Positions 27,577-36,470 are shown, numbered from the stretch's first letter. The stretch is 64,000 nucleotides of DNA from Paenibacillus amylolyticus (GCF_003719335.1 NZ_RIAS01000017.1:62001-126000), one strand, 5' to 3'. A program made the numbers and translations. Notes: generated from the sequence alone by a model not told the origin.

Positions 27577-27746
27577 GTTGAACCGATAAAGTCACTATAA
27601 TAGCCCTATTGCATGATATTGATGTTGAGCGGTTCTAGAGAAAATCGTGAGAATAATCGGAAGTATACATATTTTTTCAGCTAAGTTGTGGCTATTCGTT
27701 GTGCTGCGGTGTCTAATTCATTGTAAATCAAGAGGAGGTTCACACC

Positions 27747-28982
27747 ATGTCAGGAGCTCATGACACAGAATTCACAGCTGTTTATCCGGATGAACAGGAC
27801 ATCACTACCCGATTTGAACGCATCTATGCATTATATCGTGACCGCATACGAAGTTACTTTTTGCTGAAATTAAATGCCGCGGCTGCAGACGACCTTACCC
27901 AACAGGTATTTATGAAAGCATCGGAGAACATGCATCGTTTTAGAGGGAACGCGCATATTTTCACATGGATTTTCAAGATTGCCCAGAATACGTTAAAAAA
28001 CGAATATCGCAGATTGTCACGTCAGAACGAAACACCGCTTGATTTTACACAATTAGAATCGCAGTCCATCACTCTTGAGTTTACAAAGTATGTTGACTTT
28101 CGAATTGACATTGGCGCGGCACTACAGACACTGGATGAGAAAAATCAGGAGATTATTGCGTTACGTTTTTTCGCAGATTGTACGCTACCCGAGATTGCGA
28201 GTATTGTTGGCATGCGTGAGAGCGCAGTGAAGAACCGTTTATACCGCGCCCTTGGAAAGCTCAAGCATGAATTAAATGAATGGGGGAACATGGCCACCAT
28301 GTCGATTGAACAATTGATTTCTATAGAAAATAAAGGAAGTTCAGAACATTCGGACAACCGTCTGAAAAAAGCAAATCATGATCTCTTCACGGAACTAAGC
28401 GGTAATGTCGAACGACTTGTGACCAAATACAACTACCAGCCCAAACGTAAAGTCATCATTGAAATGTATCCAGATCTCCCAACCTTTCATCGGGCTGTGG
28501 GGGAAGCGGATGCGCCTAACTGGTTCACGGGTACGTATGAAGAAAACATTCTTAAGATCGTATCACCACTCAATCCCGGACCCGAGCATACCTACGAGTC
28601 TATTATTAAAGGTACGATTCACCTGTTTTCCATGTGGCTGATTGAGGAGATTAATCCTAAGGCCCCCAAATGGATTAGACAAGGAATCGGCGGATACGAT
28701 GCCAAACTGATGACACCCGATTTTCTGGAAAATTCGACGAAAGAGGCCATTCGCACGAATTCGATTCCCACCTTTGCTCAATTAGACGATGATACATGGG
28801 ATTTTGAAACCAAGAAAGGATTCCAATTCTCGTATATGTTTGTCGAGTTTGTCCTAGAGAAGTACGGTATAGAGGCTTTGAATCAATTGATCCGTCAGCC
28901 GCAGGATCTCAAAGGTATTTTAGGGTGCTCAGAAACTGAATTTCATCAGAAACTGGTTGACTATCTGGAGAAATTATATTAA
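27747..28982 (+). CDS. ECF sigma factor fused to a degenerate peptidase-MA-like domain
   Basis: RNA polymerase sigma factor of the ECF type, with an unusual C-terminal extension. Residues about 20-95 are region 2 (DDLTQQVFMKASENMHRF, TWIFKIAQN) and about 125-180 are region 4 (PEIASIVGMRESAVKNRLYRAL). Residues about 210-411 resemble the gluzincin 'peptidase MA' fold, including the W-x-x-x-G-x-x-x-Y segment (W309 to G313) and a C-terminal FVEFVLEKYG helix. The zinc site is lost: HExxH has become H292-L-F-S-M296, and the Glu before Gly is Q312. It therefore probably senses or binds rather than cleaves. AGGAGG precedes the ATG. No anti-sigma gene is adjacent, so the extension may regulate the sigma domain in cis. 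Confidence 0.85.
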   Translation: MSGAHDTEFTAVYPDEQDITTRFERIYALYRDRIRSYFLLKLNAAAADDLTQQVFMKASENMHRFRGNAHIFTWIFKIAQNTLKNEYRRLSRQNETPLDFTQLESQSITLEFTKYVDFRIDIGAALQTLDEKNQEIIALRFFADCTLPEIASIVGMRESAVKNRLYRALGKLKHELNEWGNMATMSIEQLISIENKGSSEHSDNRLKKANHDLFTELSGNVERLVTKYNYQPKRKVIIEMYPDLPTFHRAVGEADAPNWFTGTYEENILKIVSPLNPGPEHTYESIIKGTIHLFSMWLIEEINPKAPKWIRQGIGGYDAKLMTPDFLENSTKEAIRTNSIPTFAQLDDDTWDFETKKGFQFSYMFVEFVLEKYGIEALNQLIRQPQDLKGILGCSETEFHQKLVDYLEKLY

Positions 28983-29026
28983 GAACTCACATGAAACGAA
29001 CGACAGTTTAACGATTATAAGCCTGC

Positions 29027-29086
29027 ACACCTTCAGCAACATGCAGTCCCCGTTCATTATGGGATATCATGACTGGAGGTGTTTTT
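29027..29086 (+). terminator. Intrinsic terminator after the sigma factor gene
   Basis: ACACCTTCAG (29027-29036) pairs with CTGGAGGTGT (29073-29082) with one wobble, and a TTTTT tail follows. The long loop contains further pairing. Confidence 0.7.
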
Positions 29087-29123
29087 ACATTTAAATAAGG
29101 TGGAAGGAAGGTTTATAGCGTTC

Positions 29124-29178
29124 GTTCATGTTCCGTTCATATTGCATTCATTCTAGGGACATCGAAGTTGAGTACACT
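29124..29178 (+). promoter_or_regulatory. Pho-box-like direct repeats plus -10 element (second copy)
   Basis: GTTCATGTTCC (29124), GTTCATATT (29135) and ATTCATTCT (29146) repeat every 11 bp; -10 TACACT starts at 29173, 49 bp after the first unit. This is the same layout as at 10103-10157, before the paralogous gene. Confidence 0.6.
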
Positions 29179-29236
29179 TGACTTGGAGTAGAGCAAGACC
29201 CACCCCAGAAGGAAACATGACATAAAGGAGCTGAAG

Positions 29237-30244
29237 GTGTTGATCGAACCAAGTCATTCAGATTCAAAAAAAACAAAAGCAAGCCAGGATTCCAAAGCCA
29301 AGCGAGTTCTTAAACTTTTACTAAAAGTCGTAGTCTCTATACTTATCGTCATCCTGCTTTTCATCGCGACCGTGTTCACGGTGAACCAAGTCAGCAGTCA
29401 TGCTGAACAAAAGCGACTGGAGAACTACGGGCAACAGGTATCTGTCGATGGAAAACGAATGAACGTATTCATGCAGGGTGAAGGGAAAGAAACAATAGTC
29501 ATTTTACCTGGGTTCGGAACAGCTTCTCCTGCACTTGATTTTAAGCCACTCATCTCCGAACTAAGTCCTCATTATAAGGTCGTAGTTATTGAACCTTTTG
29601 GTTACGGACTAAGTGAGCAGACCGACAAGGAACGTAGTTCGGCTAATATCACACATGAGATACATAGTGCATTGCAAAGCCTGGGTATCAAACGTTATAC
29701 GCTCATGGCGCATTCCATCTCAGGTCTCTACAGTCTAGAATATGTGAACCGATACGAGGATGAGGTGCAGGCGTTCATTGGGCTAGATCACAGTGTTCCG
29801 TCTCTTAGCGAGCAAAAAGTTGAAGCATCCGACATCGAGCCAATTAAATGGTTCCGTAACCTTGGTTTTGCCCGTGTTCAGTTGAAACTGACTGATGACC
29901 CGTATGAAGGGCTTTCCTATGACGACGATACCAGAGAACAATTGAACATTTTGATACGCAAAAATATGTATAACAATACACAATTAAACGAGGCTGTGAG
30001 CATGTATTCCAATTTTCAGGCAGCGAAACAGCTTACATGGCCTTCGGATTTACCTGTTCTTTTCTTTGTGCAGAAGAATCACCCTGTCGTGAAAGAATGG
30101 GTCGCAGAGCATGTGAAACAGATCGCGAACGTTGAACAGGGAGAGATGGTTTTACTGGAGGCCGGACATTACTTGTATCGCTCCCATCCCACGGAGATTG
30201 CTGAAAAGATTAAGGAGTTCACTGAAACGATCACTACACATTGA
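29237..30244 (+). CDS. Membrane-anchored alpha/beta hydrolase, paralogue 2
   Basis: Paralogue of the hydrolase at 10205, with the same plan: basic N-terminus, one membrane helix (about residues 30-53), then an extracellular alpha/beta hydrolase domain. The nucleophile elbow is AHSISG instead of GHSITG, the oxyanion region is ILPGFGTASP, and the catalytic His is in AGHYLYR. The segment KVVVIEPFGYGLSEQTDKER is nearly the same in both. The GTG at 29237 follows AAAGGAG by 6 nt; the frame has no ATG nearby. The promoter has the same Pho-box-like repeats, so both copies are probably induced together. The substrate is unknown. Confidence 0.85.
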   Translation: MLIEPSHSDSKKTKASQDSKAKRVLKLLLKVVVSILIVILLFIATVFTVNQVSSHAEQKRLENYGQQVSVDGKRMNVFMQGEGKETIVILPGFGTASPALDFKPLISELSPHYKVVVIEPFGYGLSEQTDKERSSANITHEIHSALQSLGIKRYTLMAHSISGLYSLEYVNRYEDEVQAFIGLDHSVPSLSEQKVEASDIEPIKWFRNLGFARVQLKLTDDPYEGLSYDDDTREQLNILIRKNMYNNTQLNEAVSMYSNFQAAKQLTWPSDLPVLFFVQKNHPVVKEWVAEHVKQIANVEQGEMVLLEAGHYLYRSHPTEIAEKIKEFTETITTH

Positions 30245-30250
30245 AACAGC

Positions 30251-30294
30251 AGCGTTATATGGCGTACTTAAAGTACCCGTATAACGCTTTTTTT
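30251..30294 (+). terminator. Intrinsic terminator after alpha/beta hydrolase 2
   Basis: AGCGTTATA (30251-30259) pairs with TATAACGCT (30280-30288), with GTACTT/AAGTAC nested inside, then a seven-T tail. Confidence 0.9.
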
Positions 30295-30370
30295 GTTATT
30301 CTATTGTTTTACGGGCCAAATGCCGGTATATCACACAATGAACACAAAAACAAAATCAGGAGGTTTCAAT

Positions 30371-30991
30371 ATGCATATTCTAGTGCTTGGGGCTACTGGA
30401 CGTGTCGGAAGCCATATCGTTAAATATGCGCTTCAGGACGGTTATCAGGTAACTGCATTGGTCCGTACTCCACAGAAAATAAACACGCAACACGATCGCT
30501 TGACCATTATCGAAGGTAACGTACTTGAACCCAATGATCTTGTCCATGCCATGCACGGCGTTGATGCGGTAATCAGCGCGCTGAACACGGATGGAACAAC
30601 CACACTATCCAAAAGCATGCCGTTACTCATCAATGCCATGCAGCACGAGGGCATAAAACGAATCATTACCGTAGGAACAGCCGGTATTCTGCAAAGCAGA
30701 ACCGAGCCTGGGAAACTGCGATTTCAGTCGAGTGAATCCAAACGCAAGTCAACTAGGGCCGCTGAGGAACATGAACAAGTGTACACACTGCTTAAAGAGT
30801 CCACCCCGGAGTGGACGATTGTATGCCCTACGTATTTGCCAGATGGGGAGGTCCGCGGCAACTACCGGGTAGAACGTGACGTTTTACCTGAGGGCGGCAC
30901 AGAAATTACCGTTGGCGATACCGCTGAATTCACCTATCGTCAACTTAGCGACCGCCGTTTTATAAACACACGTGTAGGCATTTGTTACTGA
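30371..30991 (+). CDS. NAD(P)H-binding, atypical SDR (NmrA/YwnB-like)
   Basis: Cytosolic Rossmann-fold protein of the atypical short-chain dehydrogenase group, about 206 residues. The nucleotide-binding motif is GATGRVGSHIV at the N-terminus, followed by ALVRTPQK and GNVLEP as in NAD(P)-binding relatives of biliverdin reductase B. It lacks a clear YxxxK pair, so it may be a reductase or a redox sensor. AGGAGG lies 7 nt before the ATG at 30371; the ORF is open upstream but that part overlaps the preceding terminator region. It is transcribed alone or by read-through from the hydrolase. Confidence 0.85.
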   Translation: MHILVLGATGRVGSHIVKYALQDGYQVTALVRTPQKINTQHDRLTIIEGNVLEPNDLVHAMHGVDAVISALNTDGTTTLSKSMPLLINAMQHEGIKRIITVGTAGILQSRTEPGKLRFQSSESKRKSTRAAEEHEQVYTLLKESTPEWTIVCPTYLPDGEVRGNYRVERDVLPEGGTEITVGDTAEFTYRQLSDRRFINTRVGICY

Positions 30992-31079
30992 TGCTTTAAG
31001 AAAATAAATGATGGGTTGGAAAAATACAGAAATCTCCTCTGTCAATGCGAAAACAATTTAGGTAGATCCACACGACTAG

Positions 31080-31113
31080 GGCCTGTGTTCTTTTAATAGA
31101 AGATAGGCCTTTT
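31080..31113 (+). terminator. Intrinsic terminator after the NAD(P)-binding protein gene
   Basis: GGCCT and AGGCC close a stem with TTCT/AGAA inside, followed by TTTTT. Confidence 0.65.
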
Positions 31114-31182
31114 TGTGCTTTACAGAATATTAACATGTGCCTGAAACAGGGCTGATGATTTCACCTTAACATAAGTATTGGA

Positions 31183-31200
31183 TGTGGGAACGGTCCCACA
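31183..31200 (+). promoter_or_regulatory. LacI-type operator before the phosphodiester operon
   Basis: TGTGGGAACGGTCCCACA is an 18-bp CG-centred palindrome with one mismatched pair. It lies about 50-70 bp before the first gene of an operon that encodes its own LacI-type regulator, so autoregulation through this site is the simplest reading. I could not place a convincing -35/-10 pair. Confidence 0.6.
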
Positions 31201-31242
31201 CTGAACAATCATTTCATTTTTTATAACACGCTGAAGGGCGGT

Positions 31243-31719
31243 GTGGTTCAAATGAAGGTGCTGGATCTGCAAGGAAGCCTCACTCCCCATGATTCAAAGA
31301 CACATATATGCATGCCATTTGTCGTTGAAGCCGGATGTTCGAAGCTTCATATGCGTTTACAATATGGACCCAAAACCCTTGAGGATCAGGATAGATCCAT
31401 AGAGTTGCTTATGGAAAGTTACGATCTGTACATTTTACCCGAACACCGGGAATACGCCATTGCCAACGCAACTCGTCATCTCCCGTTAAAAAATCTGATT
31501 ACACTCTCGCTGGATGATACCAATCGATATAGAGGAGCATGTCATCGCCATGACCCGATCCAGGAACTTTACATAAGTAAAATGGATGCTTCCCCTGGAC
31601 TGATGCCGGGTGAACTTCCTGCGGGGACCTGGACGATCATGTTGAGCGTGCATTGTATTGTCACAGAAGAGTGTACGTACCAGATGCAAATCTGGACATC
31701 CGAGGAGGACAACCTATGA
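31243..31719 (+). CDS. Small protein of unknown function preceding a PHP hydrolase
   Basis: I do not recognise a family with confidence. The 158-residue soluble protein has no signal peptide or membrane helix. It looks mostly beta-stranded (LHMRLQYGP, YDLYILPEHREYAI, GTWTIMLSVHCIV), and resembles the N-terminal beta-domain found fused to CehA/McbA-type PHP hydrolases in other bacteria. Here the PHP gene overlaps its stop codon (ATGA), which supports a complex or a split version of that fusion. The start is GTG 31243 or ATG 31252; AAGGG at 31234-31238 fits either poorly. It is the first gene of the operon. Confidence 0.75.
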   Translation: MVQMKVLDLQGSLTPHDSKTHICMPFVVEAGCSKLHMRLQYGPKTLEDQDRSIELLMESYDLYILPEHREYAIANATRHLPLKNLITLSLDDTNRYRGACHRHDPIQELYISKMDASPGLMPGELPAGTWTIMLSVHCIVTEECTYQMQIWTSEEDNL

Positions 31720-32771
31720 GATGGCTCGCTTGTGAACTGCATACCCATACGCTGCATAGTGATGGCAGTCAAACTTTGGAGGAACTCGTTAAAGGCGCTG
31801 TTGATCTCGGGTTCGATGCAATCGCTTTGACGGACCATAACACGATGTCTGGTCTGATCGGCAAAGATGAGATAGAGCAAAAATATGAGTTATACATCAT
31901 CCCTGGTATGGAGTGGACGACCTTCTACGGTCATATGGTGACCATTGGACTTCATGAATTTGCAGATTGGCGTGATGTGAGTCGGGAGCATATTGAAAAA
32001 GGGATCGCGGCCGTTCATCAACACGGCGGTATTGCCGGAATCGCACATCCATTCCGCATCGGAAGTCCTGCCTGCACAGGTTGCTTCTGGGAATATGATA
32101 TTACCGACTGGTCCAGTATGGATTATATCGAAGTGTGGTCAGGTACGTTTCCTTCCATTCGAACGGATAATCATCGAGCTTTTGATTTGTGGACACAAAA
32201 ACTGAATGAAGGATGCCGCATCGCGGCCACATCAGGGCGAGACTGGCATTCACAGGATAAGACCAATGACCCCATCTCTGTCACATACCTTGGCATTGAG
32301 GAAGAGGCAAACATGGCTTCGCATCACACCGATCGCTTGATTCGCTCCTTGCGTGAAGGAAGAATATCTGTAACGATGGGGCCATTGCTCACACTGACAC
32401 TGAGCGTTGGAGAAATTTTGTACCCGCTGGGTTCTATGATTCCGGCAACGCTTCCTGAGACGCTAAATACTACACAGCAGTTGCTGGCGCATATCGCTTT
32501 GGACTTCTCTGTACGTGCCGGGAAATGGTCTTTGCCCGAGCAGCCTTTAAGGTTAGTGCTGTACTCCAATCTGGGAGAGGAAGGGCACGGAGAGGTCATC
32601 ATGCAACACAATGAGCATGTTCTGGAACTGGAGATGCCGTTGTCCACCAACGATGGAGCATCACCTCGAAGATGGATTCGAGCCGAATGCTGGGGCACGA
32701 TGCAAGGCGCCTATGTACGAATTGCGTTTACCAACGCGATCTATTGGGAGGAAGGAGGGAAGCCGTTATGA
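31716..32771 (+). CDS. PHP-domain phosphoesterase (CehA/McbA family)
   Basis: Metal-dependent hydrolase of the PHP superfamily, probably a phosphoesterase. The N-terminal HTHTLHSDGS motif gives the first metal ligands, ALTDHNT the next, and later IAHPFR and SGRDWH complete the trinuclear site expected of the fold. No signal peptide, so it is cytosolic. The ATG at 31716 overlaps the previous stop as ATGA and is preceded by GAGGAGG (31702-31708); its own stop overlaps the next ATG the same way. The neighbours (GDPD-like enzyme, PotABCD-like importer) point to an imported phosphoester as substrate. Confidence 0.85.
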   Translation: MRWLACELHTHTLHSDGSQTLEELVKGAVDLGFDAIALTDHNTMSGLIGKDEIEQKYELYIIPGMEWTTFYGHMVTIGLHEFADWRDVSREHIEKGIAAVHQHGGIAGIAHPFRIGSPACTGCFWEYDITDWSSMDYIEVWSGTFPSIRTDNHRAFDLWTQKLNEGCRIAATSGRDWHSQDKTNDPISVTYLGIEEEANMASHHTDRLIRSLREGRISVTMGPLLTLTLSVGEILYPLGSMIPATLPETLNTTQQLLAHIALDFSVRAGKWSLPEQPLRLVLYSNLGEEGHGEVIMQHNEHVLELEMPLSTNDGASPRRWIRAECWGTMQGAYVRIAFTNAIYWEEGGKPL

Positions 32772-33526
32772 GTAGCTTTCCGCTGATTACAGCGCATACC
32801 GGCAGTATGGGGTATCCGGATCACTCGTTTGAATCCCTGCAAGCCTCCTTAGCACTTGGGATAGATATTTATGAAGATGATATTCGGATAACCCGGGATG
32901 GCATCCCAGTACTGGCACATGATGATGGGATCGAACTCGGCGACGGAAGACAAGGAAGTCTCGAAAAGCTCTCGTTGAATGAGGTACATGCCATGAGTCT
33001 AACGCCATTCCCGACCCTTCAGGAGATGCTAGTGCATATTCGCAAGGCAGGTAACATCATGAACCTGGATATCAAAACGGATCGTGCATTAGAGCCCGTG
33101 TCTGCCCTGATTGAGCAGATGAACATGAAAGAACACGTATTTCTAAGTGGTTGTGCCTACGACACTGCTTTGAAAGCTGGCAAGTATGCACCTGAAATTC
33201 GCCGGTTGCTGAATGTGAACCTTCAACATCTCCAACGTCTCAACTATGCGGATGCCATTATTCAGATGTGCGAAGAGGCCAAACATGCTGACTGCTTTGG
33301 ACTGAACCTGCCCTTTCAAGTTGTGAGAGAGCAGCTTATAGATATTGTGAAGTCAAACGGTCTTGATGTCTATGTATGGACGGTCATGGACGTAGAGGAT
33401 ATGCGTACGCTAGCAGGCTGGGGTGTCGATTCTATCACAACGCGTAATCCGCTGAAACTGACGACTTTGCGAGAAGAGATGAAACGAGCGGAGGAGAAGC
33501 AGGTTGAACCAAAAGCTAAACTATAG
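32768..33526 (+). CDS. Glycerophosphodiester phosphodiesterase-like protein with altered active site
   Basis: TIM-barrel protein of the GDPD family, which splits glycerophosphodiesters into glycerol-3-phosphate and an alcohol. Metal ligands E36 and D38 (YEDDIRIT) and the second catalytic His H51 (VLAHDD) are in place, and the C-terminal VWTVMD strand is typical. The usual HRG at the N-terminus is H10-T11-G12, so the phosphate-contacting Arg is replaced, and the PENT motif is PDHS. The enzyme may use a different phosphodiester, or bind without cleaving. ATGA overlap with the PHP gene; GAAGGAGGGA is the ribosome site. No signal peptide, so it acts on imported substrate. Confidence 0.85.
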   Translation: MSSFPLITAHTGSMGYPDHSFESLQASLALGIDIYEDDIRITRDGIPVLAHDDGIELGDGRQGSLEKLSLNEVHAMSLTPFPTLQEMLVHIRKAGNIMNLDIKTDRALEPVSALIEQMNMKEHVFLSGCAYDTALKAGKYAPEIRRLLNVNLQHLQRLNYADAIIQMCEEAKHADCFGLNLPFQVVREQLIDIVKSNGLDVYVWTVMDVEDMRTLAGWGVDSITTRNPLKLTTLREEMKRAEEKQVEPKAKL

Positions 33527-34541
33527 TCTGCGTGAACTCGCAGAGCTGGCGGGTGTGTCCAAATCGACAGCATCGCGTGTAATCTCTGGAAACGGGTACG
33601 CAAGTCCGGATGTACGAGAGCGTGTACTTCAGGCTGTCGATCAGCTCCGCTACAAACCTAGCGCGGTGGCAAGAGCCATGGTTTCCAAACGCACGTATAA
33701 CATCGGTGTCATCGTATTTCGGGACAGGCTACCGATTGTATCCCACACACTATATGGGCGAATCATTGATGAGATTCTAATGGCCGCCGAAGCGCTGGGT
33801 TACTCGATCTTTTTGAAGACAGATCGGGAAATGTCGTTACGCTCTACCGACTATATGCTGGAGCAGCGTGTGGATGGACTTATTCTGGTGAGCAGACTAC
33901 AGAAGAACGTAATCGATTACGTAAAAAAATTCAATATTCCGTATCTCATGGTCAACGGATCTACCGAAGATCCTGAGGTTGTGCATCTCGTTAGCAACGA
34001 CGAGGCTGGAGGTGAACGTGCAGCAGAACATTTGGTTGCATGTGGACACCGCCGATTTTTCATCATTGCCGGGCCAGGCGAACATCGGAGCCACTCGTTA
34101 CGGCTGAAAGGTTTTTGCCAACGTTTGCAAAGGTTTGGTTTATCCGTATCTGAAGGACAGGTTCGTATTCTGCAATCCTCGGAATCGAGTTTTGAATCCG
34201 GGCACCAGTTGATGGAAGAGTACTATCAAACATTCCGGGAAGGACAATACAGTGCTCTTTTCAGTACAAACGATATGCTGGCACTGGGAGCAATGAAGGC
34301 CATGTTAGATCGTGGCATGCGAATCCCGGGAGATGTAGCTATTATGGGTTACGATAACACAGATTTATCGATAATGGTTCACCCTTCACTAACAACCGTC
34401 AGCGTGGATGCTACAGGCATTGGACGGGATGCCGTATCCCTTCTGGATCGCCTGATTCGCGGGGAAGAGAATGTACCTCGTTTGACCGAATATGAAAGCC
34501 ACGTACTGATTCGTCAATCAACGAAAAGAAAGGAGGAATAG
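33504..34541 (+). CDS. LacI-family regulator of the phosphodiester operon
   Basis: DNA-binding regulator with an N-terminal LacI HTH (LRELAELAGVSKSTASRVISG) and a sensor domain to residue 345. It starts at TTG 33504, supported by GGAGGAG at 33490-33496, and overlaps the GDPD-like gene by 23 nt, which implies translational coupling. Being embedded in the operon, it probably autoregulates through the TGTGGGAACGGTCCCACA site at 31183. The inducer is unknown; an imported phosphodiester or its product is likely. Confidence 0.9.
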   Translation: MNQKLNYSLRELAELAGVSKSTASRVISGNGYASPDVRERVLQAVDQLRYKPSAVARAMVSKRTYNIGVIVFRDRLPIVSHTLYGRIIDEILMAAEALGYSIFLKTDREMSLRSTDYMLEQRVDGLILVSRLQKNVIDYVKKFNIPYLMVNGSTEDPEVVHLVSNDEAGGERAAEHLVACGHRRFFIIAGPGEHRSHSLRLKGFCQRLQRFGLSVSEGQVRILQSSESSFESGHQLMEEYYQTFREGQYSALFSTNDMLALGAMKAMLDRGMRIPGDVAIMGYDNTDLSIMVHPSLTTVSVDATGIGRDAVSLLDRLIRGEENVPRLTEYESHVLIRQSTKRKEE

Positions 34542-34543
34542 CG

Positions 34544-35368
34544 ATGTTGTGGTATTGGAAACATGTTGGACCAAGGAGAATCATTGAATTCGTGTTACTA
34601 ACTCTATTCGCCATTTTCTTTGCAGGGCCTCTGGTTAATCTGCTGCTACTTGCATTTACTGAAAAATGGAATTACCCGGACGTTCTACCTCAGATCTGGG
34701 GGTTCAAATGGTGGAAATTTGTACTGGCTAAGGATGACATTGTCTCGTCGATCTCCTTATCCTTCCTGATTGCGACGCTCGTAACGTTGCTGTCCATCGT
34801 GATCTGTATTCCGGCTGCGTATGCTTTTGCCAGACTGCAGTTTCCGCTTAAGCGTATGTTTCTGTTTTCGTTCCTTCTGACACATGCATTTCCCAAAATG
34901 GGGTTGTACGTATCCATCGCTGTGCTTTTCTATCAGCTTGGTCTGATGAATACCCTGCTTGGTGTTGTGCTGATCCATATGATCAACGTACTGATGTTTA
35001 TGACCTGGATTCCGACCTCGGCCTTCCGTAATGTACATCGGGCACAGGAAGAGTCCGCTCGAGATGTTGGAGCGAGCCCCTTCAAAGTGTTCCGCAGCAT
35101 CACACTGCCTATGGCGATGCCTGGCATCATGGTTGCATCTATCTTCACCTTTCTCAATTCACTTGATGAAGCGCAGGGAACGTTTCTGGTTGGAATCCCC
35201 GATTATAAAACGATGCCTGTTGTGATGTATTCAATCATTTCCGATTTCCCAAGCAGCGCTGGAGCCGTATTCTCGATTATTTTGACGCTACCAACCATCA
35301 TTCTGCTCGTGGCAGCCCAGCGACTCGTGAGTGCCGATGTGTTAGCAAGTGGTTTTCAGATGAAATAA
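34544..35368 (+). CDS. ABC importer permease, PotC-like
   Basis: Membrane subunit with six helices; the EAA loop is AQEESARDVGASPFKVFRSITLP. It groups with the polyamine/Fe3+/phosphonate class of permeases rather than the CUT1 sugar type. It begins 2 bp after the LacI-type gene. The partner permease is at the far end of the operon, after the ATPase and binding protein, an uncommon order. Confidence 0.88.
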   Translation: MLWYWKHVGPRRIIEFVLLTLFAIFFAGPLVNLLLLAFTEKWNYPDVLPQIWGFKWWKFVLAKDDIVSSISLSFLIATLVTLLSIVICIPAAYAFARLQFPLKRMFLFSFLLTHAFPKMGLYVSIAVLFYQLGLMNTLLGVVLIHMINVLMFMTWIPTSAFRNVHRAQEESARDVGASPFKVFRSITLPMAMPGIMVASIFTFLNSLDEAQGTFLVGIPDYKTMPVVMYSIISDFPSSAGAVFSIILTLPTIILLVAAQRLVSADVLASGFQMK

Positions 35369-35415
35369 TAACGTTTCGGTCACGATACCGGGGCAAAAGG
35401 GAGGCAGTTAGTAAG

Positions 35416-36456
35416 ATGCAGTTGTCTGTACGCGCGTTATCCAAACGTTACAAAACCGGTGATGGGGTCAGTGGGATCAACATCGATATTCAAAAAGGAG
35501 AACTGGTTACGCTGCTGGGTCCTTCAGGCTGTGGTAAAACAACCGTGCTGCGAAGCATAGGTGGATTTCTCGAACCGGACTCTGGCGACATTCTGATCGA
35601 AGGCCAAAGCGTAATACAACTCCCGCCTGAGAAAAGGCCAACTTCCATGGTGTTCCAAAGCTATAATCTATGGTCCCATATGTCTGTATACGACAATCTG
35701 GCGTTTGGTCTGAAGATTCGTAAAAAATCCAAGGCCGAGATTCAATCCGCTGTAGAGGATGCGCTCAAACTGGTTCGGTTATCAGGCTTTGGCAAAAAAT
35801 ATCCGGCCGAGCTGTCCGGTGGACAACAGCAACGGGTTGCTCTTGCACGATCCTTGCTGCTTAATCCGGCGGTGCTCTTACTGGACGAGCCATTCTCAGC
35901 ATTGGATGCCAAACTGAGACATGAGATGCGTGAGGAATTGCGTGAGATTCAGATGAAAACCGGACTCACGATGGTATTTGTCACACATGATCAGGAGGAA
36001 GCCTTGTCCTTATCCGACCGCATCATCGTTATGAATCATGGGCGTATCGAACAAATCGCAGAGCCTCAACGAATCTATGATGAGCCTGCTTCATTATATG
36101 TTGCCAGTTTTATCGGCAAAATGAATTTCCTGAGAGGGGTGGCAGCACAGGAGAGCATCCAAATTGGAGATATCCATCTCCCGAATGAAAAAAATCTGGA
36201 TGGACAGGTGATCGTAGCCGTTCGTCCGGAAGATGTACAGTTGCAATTCATCGCAGGGGATCATCCGTCCTTGGCAGGTAAGATCAAACAAGTCATGATC
36301 TTGGGGCATTATGCAGAAGTTACCGTTGATCTGGGCCAGTTAGGCGTTATCCGTGCTTTTCTGAACAAAGATCGAGTAGAACAGCTTCACACAGGCAAGG
36401 ACATTTACGTTTCGATCAGCAAAATGATTGCATATCCACATGAGGAATCATACTGA
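35416..36456 (+). CDS. ABC importer ATPase (PotA/UgpC-like)
   Basis: Cytosolic ATPase that powers the importer. Walker A is GPSGCGKTT (K41), signature LSGGQQQRVALARS, Walker B VLLLDEPFSALDA and the switch His is in VFVTHDQEEAL. A C-terminal TOBE-like domain (residues about 240-346, VAVRPEDVQ) is typical of PotA, FbpC and UgpC. This is the only ATPase in the window; it belongs to this operon and probably does not serve the three LplB/LplC cassettes. Confidence 0.92.
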   Translation: MQLSVRALSKRYKTGDGVSGINIDIQKGELVTLLGPSGCGKTTVLRSIGGFLEPDSGDILIEGQSVIQLPPEKRPTSMVFQSYNLWSHMSVYDNLAFGLKIRKKSKAEIQSAVEDALKLVRLSGFGKKYPAELSGGQQQRVALARSLLLNPAVLLLDEPFSALDAKLRHEMREELREIQMKTGLTMVFVTHDQEEALSLSDRIIVMNHGRIEQIAEPQRIYDEPASLYVASFIGKMNFLRGVAAQESIQIGDIHLPNEKNLDGQVIVAVRPEDVQLQFIAGDHPSLAGKIKQVMILGHYAEVTVDLGQLGVIRAFLNKDRVEQLHTGKDIYVSISKMIAYPHEESY

Positions 36457-36470
36457 GGAGGATGAAAAAT

